Source: Chara braunii (taxonomy: Eukaryota; Streptophyta; Charophyceae; Charales; Characeae). Taken from it: a stretch of DNA of 36,582 nucleotides. The DNA lies in contig BFEA01000406.1 in assembly GCA_003427395.1 (NCBI GenBank), positions 761,586 to 798,167 on the forward strand. The letters run 5' to 3'. Below are positions 27,424-36,582 of the stretch, piece after piece (position 1 is the stretch's first letter; each line of letters starts with the position of its first letter). The notes beneath the pieces were generated by a model. It was not told the DNA's origin. It made no database searches and saw nothing but the letters and a program-made list of their open reading frames with translations. The position numbers and the translations under genes were made by a program.

Positions 27424-27884
27424 TAAGGGCCTCGTTAGACACTCCTTGGGGACGTGAAATCCACAAGGACGCGCTGGTTCCACCTGTCCTTGGGGACGAA
27501 ATTGAAAAAGAAATGTGAAAACACCACAAGGAAAATTCCTTGTGGCATCCTTGTGGCCGCGGCCATGTCTTCCTTGTGCCCAAGGGACCTCAGGTTCCTT
27601 GGGCACAAGGAATCCGTGTTTCACGGAGAGGAGAGGGCACACGGGTAGATAGACGTTACAGCTGAGAATCTGGATTGTGGCGGCACCCTATTGGCTGAAG
27701 GCCTGAAGCACAACTTTTTTTTTTTTTTTTTTCCTTTCTTTTTTTCTGACATCAGGCTTAGGAAATGTCCTCGTTCGACGTCCCCGAGGACAGGTGGAAC
27801 GGAGAGCCCAAATTCCCTTACGAGCCACAAGGAAAATTCCTTGTGGCGCAAGGAACTCGTAAGGAGTGTCTAACGAGGCCCTAA
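27424..27884. mobile_element. Family-C MITE (Harbinger-like termini), copy 2 (27427-27881, TSD TAA)
   Basis: A 455-bp element with 21-bp perfect terminal inverted repeats (GGGCCTCGTTAGACACTCCT plus T) and 3-bp flanking TAA (27424-27426, 27882-27884). GGGCC-type ends with a TWA target are typical of PIF/Harbinger-derived MITEs. Internal secondary hairpins include ACAAGGAAAATTCCTTGTGG and the pair formed by CCAAGGGACCT and AGGTTCCTTGG. It has no transposase. Copy 1 is at 8818-9267 in the opposite internal orientation. Confidence 0.85.
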
Positions 27885-28537
27885 ATGTAATTTTGTCACT
27901 GCAGCAGTTTGGAACACGCAAAGATAGTGAAAACAGCAGTAACTTTTTTTGCCATTTTTAAGCTGCAAGCACACGGCCCCAGACTTGCAGAAAGTTTTTT
28001 TTTTGTTGCCACAAGCAAAACTCAGAGGGGCCGCACAGCGCGGGCACCGCCATTGAAAATTAAGTAGGTTGCCTCCGAAGCGGTGCAGGTTTCATGCTGA
28101 TACCTGCAGGCCAATATATGGTGTATCGGTGCCTTAACTCAGGTCGTCTCCACCCCACGCCCCTTTCCTGTAGTTGCAGCATCCGCGCTTATTAGAAAGT
28201 GCCGCATCGCTTTTGTCGCCGAATTCGAACTTGGCGCGTGAGGGACGGGTCGGCACCTCACCTGTTTTTCGGCTTATTCGGAACTCCGAGTTGGCTAAAA
28301 AAAAAAAAAAAAAAAAAAAGAGGGGCAAGTACGTTGATGTCACTTTTTGAGTATAGAATGAGAAGGGGGGGAAAAAAGCGCTGGCAAAGGAAACAGGCGA
28401 CAAATTTAAAAAAGAGCTATGGAAGTAACAGTGGTGCCTTTTTTCCAGGGATAATTGGTGGAAAGCACCCAGTGCACGGCAAAACCTCTTTGGTTTTGGG
28501 CGCTCAAATTACGGTCGTTTGGTAGTACTACATGCCC
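27885..28537. other. Unassigned sequence upstream of PLE-2
   Basis: Poly(A) tract at about 28298-28320 and no recognised gene or repeat. The 5' end of PLE-2 may lie in here. Confidence 0.4.
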
Positions 28538-29155
28538 AAACGTTTCCATGTGGCGTACAAACGTTTCCATGTGGCGTACTATCAGCCTGGAAATGGCAGA
28601 CCAAGGGTGGAGAACGATGTGTCCCCCTTAGATACTGGCCTCATCAGAATGGATATCGACTCCGTGCAGAAGGCACAAGACGCTCAGGCGGCAATGTTTC
28701 AGCAAATGCTGTCCTGCCTTGAAGCCATTCGACAGCAGGGTGCTGGCGTAGCTCCTGTGGCCAACCCCGTTGCTCCGGTTTCTGGCGCAGCTCCTGGGAA
28801 TCTACCTCATGCCCCTCCCCCTATTCCTCCTCCTGCACCACCTCCTGCTGCTCATCCTACACACCCGACTACACGGCATGTCCCTCCTCCGGCCCCTCCT
28901 CCTCCTAATCCTGCTGCCCCTCATCCTCAGCCATATCCTCCTCCACCAGCCTACGTACCTGTCACTCCTGCGTCACCCCCTCCTGCGCCTTCTGCACCTA
29001 GTCGTCCCGGGGCTGCAACTGAGCCTGGTCCGTCTAGAACACGTTCTAATAGCACTCCTGCAGGGGGAGGTTTTTCTGCCAGGCTGGCAGGGATGTCCGC
29101 CTCTGTTGCTGGTAATGGGACTAGGAGGCATTCTAGAAGTATGTGGAAGATCTGA
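28532..29155 (+). CDS. Proline-rich reading frame upstream of PLE-2 endonuclease (possible element ORF1)
   Basis: A 207-codon frame. It starts with a duplicated RFHVAY unit (two tandem 21-bp copies, 28538-28579), then an acidic/helical segment with Gln-rich QAAMFQQMLSCLEAIRQQ, a long Pro-rich middle (about residues 80-165) and a Ser/Arg-rich end. A second frame continues from 29137 with K-Y-V-E-D-L-T then H-E-L-E-E-I-C-K-K-D-K-I-K-Y, resembling the helix-loop-helix of a SAP-type DNA-binding motif. A shift to a third frame gives A-R-L-R-G-I-E-A-Y-G-E-D then an acidic tail to about 29314. The joined reading would be a nucleic-acid-binding accessory protein. The link to the PLE rests only on position and orientation. 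The frame is broken in at least two places. Confidence 0.4.
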   Translation: MPKRFHVAYKRFHVAYYQPGNGRPRVENDVSPLDTGLIRMDIDSVQKAQDAQAAMFQQMLSCLEAIRQQGAGVAPVANPVAPVSGAAPGNLPHAPPPIPPPAPPPAAHPTHPTTRHVPPPAPPPPNPAAPHPQPYPPPPAYVPVTPASPPPAPSAPSRPGAATEPGPSRTRSNSTPAGGGFSARLAGMSASVAGNGTRRHSRSMWKI

Positions 29156-29337
29156 CTGAGGTACTTTTCGCAAAAACCAAGCATGAACTCGAAGAAATCT
29201 GCAAAAAAGACAAGATTAAGTACGTGCTGCATTGGCTCGTCTGCGTGGTATTGAAGCTTATGGTGAAGATTCTGAGGAAGAATCTGAGGAGGAACCCCTC
29301 CTGATAATCTATTGATGCCCCCTCCATATGGTTTGAG

Positions 29338-29913
29338 TTGGAAAAGGTGAGAAAAGACAGAAGGGCGAATGGCTTGAGGAGGGGAGAAAAAGCCCCTGAG
29401 TTTGAGGTGTTAATGAGATTTTTGGTTCTGTTTCTGGCCTTGTCCCAACAGCTGGTCTGGGCAGGTAAATTTGTGAATGATTGGAAAGCCTTGTTGCAGG
29501 AAGGTAAGTGTTTGTGCGATTTTGATGGACCTTGTGTCTACATTCTTATTTCTCCCTGGTTCAGGGCCACGTACATCGGATCAACTACTAGGAACTTAGG
29601 AGTGAGATGGGAGGAGCATATTAGAAGATCGTTACGATCTGGGGATGGTAGGAATCACAGGCTACGTCGATGGCTCCAGCGCAATCATTGGTCTAGTTAT
29701 GTAGCCATTCCCCTGGCTCTTCCCCCAGAAGAGGAGCTTCGTGATGTTGAAAGCCGCCTCATCTCCAGATGGTCACCCGTTCTGAATTGCGTCAAAAAGA
29801 GAAAACGGCATTGTCGGAATTTGCCGCAGGAAGGGACGAAGGGAACGTTCATCCTTCTTACGAAGGAGCGGCTTCAGGGAACAAATGGAGTTTGGATATG
29901 GATCAGTGATTAG
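29338..29913 (+). pseudogene. GIY-YIG endonuclease domain of PLE-2
   Basis: A 191-codon frame. The GIY half-motif is C-V-Y (residues 66-68) in GPCVYILI. YIG (79-81) follows 11 residues on in ATYIGST. The catalytic Arg is R90 in VRWEEHI, the metal-binding Glu is E138 in DVESRLISRW, and N150 follows in SPVLN. All expected catalytic positions are thus present. The Cys/His zinc-finger-like set of canonical Penelope endonucleases is not evident, as reported for the Chlamys group. A hydrophobic stretch (residues 26-42) precedes the domain. Expected role: nicking target DNA to prime reverse transcription. The frame is not continuous with the middle domain, so it is listed as a pseudogene. The true start is uncertain, and the ATG at 29338 is only the first in this frame. 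Confidence 0.8.
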
Positions 29914-30692
29914 ATGGAAATGCTCCTCTGTATCTCTACCTGTCACTCATCCTTGGCTTTCCTCTTCAGCTTCTTTCTCACTTCTAAGATTGCTAAATGA
30001 CAGTATAGAGGCCGGGGAAGTGCATATCATCGTCATCAGTTTCGGAGGAAAATGGTTTTTTGACTCATGGAGTAAAATATGTCGTATTTTTGGTTGGTCT
30101 GTTGTTGAATTTGGAGGGAGGAAGAATATTCTGAAGAATTTGAAACAGGAATTTTGCATGGGTGGGGTGTTTTGTTTCTTAAGAATAAGGCGCCGGTGTT
30201 CCCTCTCAAATCTCAGACGAGACATTCTGGTATCATTATTGGAAGTCCCCAGCATTAGGAGGAGTTTGCAGACGACCGGGTTAAAACACCTAATTAAGTT
30301 ATACACCTCCATTGATGGTATTCACAAGGAACGGTCGAGGTCCATTTTGAAAGGGGTAGTTGGGCGTGCATTAGTGAAATCTTGTGGTTTTCGGTGTCTG
30401 GTCCCTGTAGTCATACGGGTTATGTATGACGGAAGTATAAGAAAAGGAAAAGTATATGATCTTGCAAAAACGGTAATTAGGAAACGATGTTTGGATAATT
30501 CTTTAGCAGATTTTATGATTTCTAGAATGAAGGTCGTTTGGACCAGCAACAAATCTGTTGCCGATCGAACACAACCACAGAAGGATGGCATGCATGGAAA
30601 AAGCTAGCTGTTCTTGTGACACATCCCGAAAAGATTTCCCGCGCAATGAAGATGGACACGTGGTTTTTCGCTTCTCGCAGTTTTGTTCGTAA
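29885..30692 (+). pseudogene. PLE-2 middle domain and CxC motif
   Basis: The middle region of the element reads in frame 2 from 29885 to about 30541 (K-W-F-F-D-S-W-S then I-F-G-W-S-V-V-E-F-G, later H-L-I-K-L-Y-T-S-I). After a one-base shift near 30541 it continues in frame 0 with H-N-H-R and C-S-C (30609-30617), ending at TAA 30690-30692. Each block aligns in order with PLE-1 (2412-2703 and 4403-4881), where the motif is C-N-C. A CxC linker is diagnostic of N-terminal-endonuclease PLEs. A stop right after the domain occurs in both copies. Confidence 0.75.
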
Positions 30693-30740
30693 CCCATCTC
30701 TCTCAGGAACACTAATAATATTCCGCAGCCTAGGCTACCG

Positions 30741-32275
30741 GTGGCCATCGGGAAATTAAAGAGAGCATTGATCGACGGGTTGACTATGATACCAAGTACT
30801 GATAACTGGGTAGGAGGGTATGGAACCCTCCGTTCTTGTTTTGCAGAACAGGCACTGTACGATTCGGCAGTAGCTGAAGATGTGGAAACATGGGAAGAAG
30901 ATCTGAAGGGTTTAACGATAGCACCTATTGATCACAATATAGGTGACTCATTTGTCTGTTGCACCTCTATCTACTACTCGGCCCTTGAGGCTCTGTATTG
31001 GGGAAATGAGGGCTTCGTGATTGATCTACGGTCTGAAACTGAAATCCTGAGTTCTTGTAGAATGAGGTATCTGAGAATCCAGGCCCAGTCTTTGGCCCCT
31101 TGGAATAGCAAGGGGAAGTTGGGCTGGGCATATGGTATACCCAAACACAAGGATGTTAGCCGGTGGCGACCCATAGCACCCTCCTTTTCTGAACCCAGTA
31201 TGAAGGCCTGCAAGCTGGTCGCTAAGGCAATTAACGGTCTTTTGTGGAGAATCCCTGAGACTTGTCACTTCAACTTAAAAAGCACTAACTTGCTAAAAAA
31301 ACGGATTACGGTACTGAACCAGAAGGTGGACAATATGGCTAATGGATTTTTGCTTTCATCTAGCTTCGATATAAAAGAGATGTTTACGAAGCTACCTCAT
31401 GATGAGATCATCAGGGCAGTCGAATGGATATGTGATTCTTTCTCCAGAAGGGACACAACGCTGTTCGTGTCAACCGAAGAGGGAGAGGCATCGTTTTGGG
31501 AAAAGGGTATGGAGAAAGAGGGTGGGTTAGGATTAAATTCTGCTTACTCATTGATTTCGTCAAGTTCGATCTCGAACACTCCTTTTCCAGAGTCTCTTCT
31601 TTCATCATCCGACAAATAATAGGAATCCCGATGGGAAAGAGCTCCAGTCCCTCCTTAGCTTGTCTCCTGTGTGCTCATCAGGAATTCTGTTTTCTTAACT
31701 CTCTAGGAAAAGACCGTCGGTTGATCGCCGGATTTAGGCTGGTTGATGATGTTGCTCTTTTTCTCATCCTCCCCAACTCTTCTACAGTGGCTCTTGACAA
31801 GGCTAGAACGGTTTTCAACAAATTCCGCTGCATCTATAACCACAATCTCACTCTGGTTAGGACTGATGATGGTAACGGAGATTTCGCTTTTCTGGGCTGC
31901 AGAGTAGTAACTCAGGCCTACCCGCCGGCAGTCCGCTGTGAGGCCTCGTTGAGAAATCAGACAGATCTATGGAACAAAGGTGAAATAACTTTCCAGACCA
32001 CGCACGATTATCGGTCATATGGGCCAAAGGTTCAGAAGATTGGCGTTATTAAGTGTCATCTTAACAGAATTATGACCCACTCTTCCGATTCCAGAGGAGT
32101 GGGTCTGTGTCTGTCGACACTTAGGCGGGAACTCCGTTTGAAACATTTTCCAGGTTGGATGTTTTTGAAAGCGCTCGACAACTTCTCTACTTCGAACGGC
32201 GGTTGCTGGGATAAATGGGTTCAATTTTTTTCAGTTGGGTTGGAAAAGAAACGAGGCAGACGGCGACGTTTCTAG
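30741..32275 (+). pseudogene. PLE-type reverse transcriptase of PLE-2 (one frameshift)
   Basis: Two overlapping frames. 30741-31619 (frame 0) holds G-I-P-K-H-K-D-V-S-R-W-R-P-I (RT fingers), HFNLKSTNLLKKRI and motif A, S-F-D-I-K-E-M-F-T-K-L-P with catalytic Asp at 31368-31370. From about 31500 the frame shifts to 31496-32275 (frame 2), with motif B GIPMGKSSSP just after 31619, motif C R-L-V-D-D-V (Asp pair 31745-31750), motif D/E region F-N-K-F-R-C-I-Y-N-H-N-L and a thumb-like basic C-terminus. These motifs are those of Penelope/telomerase-related RTs (compare 4931-6783). All three catalytic Asp residues are intact. Joining the two frames would need only a small indel, so decay is recent or a sequencing error is possible. 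Confidence 0.88.
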
Positions 32276-32888
32276 GCTGACGGGTTCAGTATCTGCAGGA
32301 TACTCCTGCTATGGATTAAAAAACCGCTATTTTGTCCTACCTACTAGAAAGGACAGCAGACGTGGATGGGTACTCAGCAGGAGAAGGGAAAAAACGTTCC
32401 AAGAGAAACGCATTTAAGAGTAAGCCTTCTGCGATTTCTCTAACGTTGCTTGTCGTATTCCTCGCTGCCTAATACCACTGTCTCCTACCCCTGCCTTCTC
32501 ACGATCTCTCAGATCTGTCATTCGATATTCTGTCGATGTCCAATCCCTCGCTGTTCTTTTCCGTTTCTCTTTTCCTGGCATTCTTTTCCGCTCATTCTAT
32601 GACTTGTTTGCCGCCATTTTAGCTGGCTTGTCTGATTAGAGTATTTCTTCTGTTTTCCCGCCCTGAGCTGAACGGGTCCCCCTCCACCTTCTTCGGTACT
32701 ATCCTATGTCATTTCTCAGCTGCATCTCTCCACGACCACCTTCTGATCTCTATCTGATCACTTTTTCCCGCCAATACTAGCTGAACGGAATGACGAGCAC
32801 TCGAGCAGGGTACTTGCTTCAGACTAAGAAAGTAGTGGTATGGTGGACATCTCTACTATTTATTCTAGTATCTAGAGCTTCTTCGCAA
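32276..32888 (+). other. PLE-2 3' non-coding tail
   Basis: Pyrimidine-rich (TTTCTC, CTTTTCC words) with no recognised frame, between the RT stop and the hammerhead-like motif. Confidence 0.45.
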
Positions 32889-32949
32889 GCGCAATCCCCT
32901 GATGATGACCACGTCGGCGAGGTGGTCGAAACTAGTCGGGAACTTTCGC
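32889..32949 (+). ncRNA. Hammerhead ribozyme-like motif (type I, minimal stem III), PLE-2 tail
   Basis: CTGATGA lies at 32899-32905. Stem II pairs GACCAC (32907-32912) with GTGGTC (32922-32927), one extra T (32906) intervening. GAAA lies at 32928-32931. Palindromic ACTAGT (32931-32936) forms stem III, with cleavage expected after C32937 (GUC). Stem I pairs CCC (32896-32898) with GGG (32938-32940), then an internal loop (CAAT / AACTTT), then GCG (32889-32891) with CGC (32947-32949). The internal loop in stem I is of the kind that contacts loop II in active type I hammerheads. Stem III is identical to that of PLE-1. Confidence 0.75.
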
Positions 32950-33570
32950 CGTCCTCACTTCATGCTTGTCGCGCCATTTATTATTTTTCAGAAGCGGGGT
33001 GATTTTTTGCGCTACTTGTCAATCTTCGTCTTCTCCTCTCCCACATTTCTGTGTATGTATTTTTGCTATGCTTGTCCCACACGTGCACTGTTTTGCTCAT
33101 GCTTAACCGTCGCGTTCAAGCACCGACGACTTCCATGTTCAGGCCTCGCTCCAAGGGCCCTACCGGATCATGAATCTAGCGGGAAAAAAACAGCGTCAGA
33201 TTCATTCCTATGTAAAAGAGGCCAAGGATAGTACCCTGATGGATAGAACAAGGCCCAAGTATGGTACTTCAAAAAAGAGTGGCCCTACCGATTCATGAAT
33301 CTGGCACAGAAACAGTGCCATCATTGTCCCCCACAAATAGGCCAACAGGTCTGTGGCCATGCGTGCACAGGCGCCGTTCACCCAGGCGGAGTTTGTTTGG
33401 GCCGGCAGTACCGAAGGGCGCCCAAAACTGAAAAAGGCTTCGGCGTTTCCACCAATTATCCCTTTTTTCCAAGTTGCAATGGCAGAGCATAGAGGGAAAC
33501 TTAAGGTACTGTCTTTTTCCAATGCGCCACCACTGTGAGACTGGGCAGGGCAGCAAAATGGCTAATGGGA
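32950..33570. other. Unassigned sequence beyond PLE-2
   Basis: Contains a direct repeat, GGCCCTACCG then ATTCATGAATCT or ATCATGAATCT (33158 and 33282), each followed within 20 bases by AAACAG. No gene recognised. Confidence 0.45.
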
Positions 33571-33640
33571 GCTGTACTTAGACTGAAAGATACCCCAAAT
33601 GGAGCTATAATGACCGTACATTGTATTAGGGGGAAGACGA
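33571..33640. mobile_element. Family-D mini element, partial copy 3
   Basis: Matches the inverse complement of 13005-13098 (ACTGAAAGATACCCCAAAT, then ATAATGACCGTACATTGTAT, then TAGGGGGAAGA). One end is degraded. Confidence 0.7.
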
Positions 33641-33690
33641 GCAATCTTGGCAAAATGCGGTATTTTCCTAGGCCCTAAATTTTCTATCGG

Positions 33691-33735
33691 ACTCTGGACA
33701 TGGAAAGCAGGTGCAGCTCCCCACGAAATAGACTG
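33691..33735 (+). repeat. Dispersed repeat, family A, fragment
   Basis: CTCTGGACATGGAAAGCAGG then TGCAGCTCCCCACGAAATAG resembles the family-A core. Confidence 0.5.
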
Positions 33736-33824
33736 GAGCAATTCAAGAAAAGAAAAAGGGGCAGGTAAGTTTATGTCAGAACGGAGTTTCAAATGGGCAA
33801 AAGAAACACGTCTGGGCAAAGAAC

Positions 33825-34252
33825 GGGTCTCGCTCCACTACTGTCCACTGTACAATTTTTCGGACAGTTGGTGGACAGTTGTCAGAGCGAAAAATTGTAC
33901 AGCGGACAGTGGAAAATGCGACATCGCTCCACTTACTGTCCGCTGTCCACCTCTCAAATTTGTGGCTTCACTACCAGACACAGTGATAGCACTACAAGAC
34001 AGGACGTCCATAGGGTTTTGTCCGCCCAAACTCCAGGTGCACTCTCCAAATTCGGGTCCTCACGGTGAGTCCCTNGAAGGACTTTCCGCGTAACGAATTT
34101 TGCAGGCTGGGAGCTGTACATTCACGGACAGTGGATTTTCGACGGGGTTTCTAAAAACTGTCCAAGCCATTTTGCACATGTACAGTGGACAGTAAGTGGA
34201 GCGAAGTAGGACTGTCTGCTTTTGTACAGTGGACAGTAGTGGAGCGAGACCC
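33825..34252. mobile_element. 428-bp element with 30-bp perfect inverted ends and nested inverted repeats
   Basis: Left end GGGTCTCGCTCCACTACTGT then CCACTGTACAA is the exact inverse of the right end (34222-34252). A second inverted layer (CGCTCCACTTACTGTCCGCT near 33924; inverse near 34184) and a third (GTACAATTTTTCGG / GCGAAAAATTGTACAG near 33851-33902) are nested inside. ACTGTCC/GGACAGT occurs more than ten times. No transposase and no clear target duplication. Confidence 0.8.
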
Positions 34253-36200
34253 AAAACCGCAGCGGAGTGGGAAAGGGCAATGGAAGTACCGCTGCCGTGG
34301 TGTCATAACTACAGGTCTGCCGTGGTGTCAGATGGGAAAAGGGGAAAAAAAAGGGAAGGGAAAAAAAAAGGCCCAACGGATCTATTTCGCCTCGATGGCT
34401 GTTAGTCTTGCCCACAATTGTTTTTTTCCCCATTCGAGTTTGAAACCTGGCACATCCGCATTTGTTTCGAAATCCGCATTTGTTTTGAAAAACAAAGAAA
34501 AACAGTTGTGCGAGGACTGAGCCCTCCAGGGGCCTTTATCAGACATGCATATGTTCTGGGCAAAGGCCCTCAGAAAGCCCATTGCCCGCCCTAAGTGAAG
34601 GCGGGCCCGAATATTCACAAGAGGCCAAAAATTTGACATTTTCATATGTGGGTAGTCAGGCAGTTGCCGCACGCCAGTTGGTTACGTGGAAAAGTGAGCC
34701 TCCATACTGCGCCTGGTAGTTGTGCCTCGGCACACACACAGCAAGGCAGATACATCAGAAAGTGGCCAAGGGCCTAGGAAAAAGCAGCATTGTCGATGTA
34801 CGTACCCCTGGGCCTGTGCAGATACAGCAAAGGGCCGAAGTCTGGAAATGTGGGGTATGCCCAACTGTACCGGGCCCAGGTCCTTAACTGTGAAGCTGGG
34901 CCTGGGCGCAGGCACCGGGGCCAGACCGGAAGCTACTGGAAGATTCTCGGCCAGTCCCACACACAGCCAAGAAGAGGCTGCCACTTCCATATAGGAAGAG
35001 AGGCAGCCAGGGTCAGGTATTCTGGCCCAAGCTGGCAAGGCGGTCACGCTGCTGCGTTGCGCAAGTGGCTGCATGCTGCGCTAATCGGCCAGGAGCGTGC
35101 ACAGGCGCTGCAGGGGCAGCGGGGCGCTAGCGGCCATAGCCGGGCTGCAGGGCGCGGGGCAGGTAGAGGCGAGAGGAGGGTCTTTGGGAGGAGGCGCAGA
35201 GAGAGAGAGTGGGTGTGAGGGGGTGATGAGGGGAGACAAGATACGTACCCGGTGCCTGAGGAAGGTCGGCTATGGTGTTGAGGTCATGTACATTGGTCTT
35301 CAAAGTGAGATTGAGACTGTTGTGTGAATGCGGCTGTAGTAGAGAGGCAAGTAGTGTAGGCGGGGTGCTGCGCGCCAGACAGAGAGGAGCGACATTGGAT
35401 ACTATGTTGCTGTGGCCTGAGGGCTTGAACATTGGCTCACGAGTTCACTGTATTGCTCTTATTTGGATGGAATCTCTGTGCATTTGTGCTCTCTGCGTGT
35501 ACATGACTATCTGGACATCTGGGTGATTATGCAACTTGGATTTCTGCATATCGGTCGCGCTCATATTCCTTGCGATTTGGTATCGGAGCTGGTTCGAGAT
35601 AGCCTATCTGCCGCCGGCGACATTGTTACTTGGTGCGCTGATGATGCTTCTGTCCAGTGAGGATACATTGGCGCTGGCTTGTAAAGCGGCACCTGGGTAG
35701 AGGGGTGCACCGCAGGGAGGCTGTGGCGACAGCGTGGGAGCTGTGGCAACAGCGGATGTACATACGATGATGACCGCATGCTGATGTGGCATTTGGCTGA
35801 GGTGTCACTGCATTTCGTTGTGGGTGGTACCGAGGCTACCATCAACAAAATGCACATTCAGCTCAATGGGTGAGAAATCTGTGGCCAGGGGCAGCTATCT
35901 CCAGGTACGTTGTTCCCTTATCTTACCTTCCCTCTCAATCTCTCCTTACCGTGAGGAAGTGAGTCCAACCTTGACTGTCCTCTCTTTTGTAGAAGGAGTC
36001 GTGAGCGCTCTACCTTGAGAGACGACATTCTTCCAGGTGGCGCATCTGGCAGGTGAGGGTGGCGCCTTTGAAGGGCCCTGGTTGAAGCACGGGTCACAGT
36101 CACCATGCCAAACCATGCGAGTAGTACACACAACTCGTGCTGCTTTGTCCTTTGAAGGCTCTTTGCTGCGTTGATAGAAGGGGTGTGCGGACTGACCAGC
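34253..36200. other. Unassigned sequence, no gene recognised
   Basis: Mixed composition with GC-rich patches (about 35095-35190, GCAGGGGCAGCGGGGCGC type) and short open frames on both strands without identifiable domains. GGGGTGCACC and AGCTGTGGC words repeat near 35700-35755. Spliced exons of an unrecognised gene cannot be excluded. Confidence 0.4.
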
Positions 36201-36550
36201 CCTATGCAGACACTTACCATTTATGTGTCCCCTGCCGTGGTGGTCATGGCGGTCATGACCGCGGCCCACGGTCGGGGCCGCGCAGCCGCGGTCATCACCG
36301 CTGCGGTCGCGGCTGAAATTAGGCCCCTGTGGCCGAGAGGAGGGGGCTCCTGCCAATCGGGGTCAGGATTCCGGCGGCGGGACCCGGGCCCCACCCGGGG
36401 CCACCCCCGCACAATGTAAAAAAAAACGGGGGGTCCAAATAGGGGGGTTTTAAAGGGGGGAGAAAAAAATATTTGACCTCCCGCTTTTTTTACCCCTACT
36501 TTTCGTTTATTCTATCTGTTGAAAAATGTGCTGTTCTTTTTTTTTTTTTA
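36201..36550. other. GC-rich palindromic segment, no gene
   Basis: At about 36236-36315 overlapping GGTCATGACCGCGG, CCGCGGTCATCACCGC and GCGGTCGCGG words can form several alternative hairpins. A/G and T runs follow. Open frames on both strands here follow from the composition. Confidence 0.45.
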
Positions 36551-36582
36551 ATTGATTGATTGATTGATTGGTTGGTTGGTTG
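36551..36582 (+). repeat. (TTGA)n/(TTGG)n microsatellite
   Basis: TTGA tetranucleotides changing to TTGG at the right edge of the window. A similar TTGA tract occurs at 8390-8423. Confidence 0.95.

Larger units (their letters stand above)
29338..32949 (+). mobile_element. PLE-2: Penelope-like element with N-terminal GIY-YIG endonuclease
   Basis: Second, better-preserved copy of the element type at 1670-7566. Order: endonuclease (29338-29913), middle domain (29885-30541), CxC motif (30609-30617), reverse transcriptase (30741-32275), 3' tail (32276-32888), hammerhead-like motif (32889-32949). It is not interrupted by other elements but has frameshifts near 29885, 30541 and 31500 and a stop at 30690. 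A proline-rich frame precedes it. RT catalytic Asp residues are all present. The two copies differ throughout, so they are separate lineages or old insertions, not a recent duplication. Confidence 0.85.

Noticed and set aside
36171-36419. Ala/Arg-rich frames on both strands
   Set aside because: GC-rich palindromic DNA keeps both strands open, and there is no domain or conserved motif.

Overview
This looks like a gene-poor, repeat-dense stretch of a large eukaryotic nuclear genome, most likely green-lineage and possibly a streptophyte (charophyte-type) alga. Three things point that way. The only intact protein gene carries a kinase domain of the plant receptor-like or U-box kinase type. Both retroelements are Penelope-like elements (PLEs) with an N-terminal GIY-YIG endonuclease, an arrangement reported from green algae, spike mosses, slime molds and invertebrates. 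The rest is microsatellites, foldback elements and small inverted-repeat transposons. The organism assignment is inference. There are no bacterial-style operons, CRISPR arrays or rRNA genes.

Layout. 1-1669: CT microsatellite and diverged non-coding repeats. 1670-7566: a degenerate PLE (PLE-1) in the order endonuclease, CxC domain, reverse transcriptase, followed by a hammerhead-ribozyme-like motif. It is interrupted by three younger insertions whose target duplications can be read directly. 7567-13624: microsatellites, a truncated U6 snRNA retropseudogene and several inverted-repeat elements, including a perfect 57-bp hairpin. 13684-14067: an assembly artefact, in which a Nextera mate-pair junction adaptor separates two identical 173-bp copies. 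14191-16266: two type III hammerhead-like motifs about 2 kb apart in the same orientation. 16500-17230: a tandem array of tRNA-derived SINE-like units. 17590-19800 (minus): an apparently intact, intronless 736-codon gene that joins a coatomer beta-prime-like WD40 domain, a coiled coil and a predicted pseudokinase. 19801-28537: microsatellites, a 394-base gap, a weak exon candidate, foldback elements and MITEs. 28538-32949: a second PLE copy (PLE-2), better preserved in its catalytic motifs but frameshifted, preceded by a proline-rich reading frame and followed by a hammerhead-like motif. 32950-36582: a 30-bp terminal-inverted-repeat element and otherwise unassigned DNA ending in a TTGA/TTGG microsatellite.

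Apart from the WD40-pseudokinase gene, the window is the product of transposition. Endonuclease-bearing PLEs, LINE-type machinery (implied by the U6 retrocopy) and at least four families of non-autonomous inverted-repeat elements have inserted beside and inside each other. The points most worth following are the hammerhead motifs behind PLEs of a class reported to lack them, the paired type III hammerheads, and the WD40-pseudokinase fusion.
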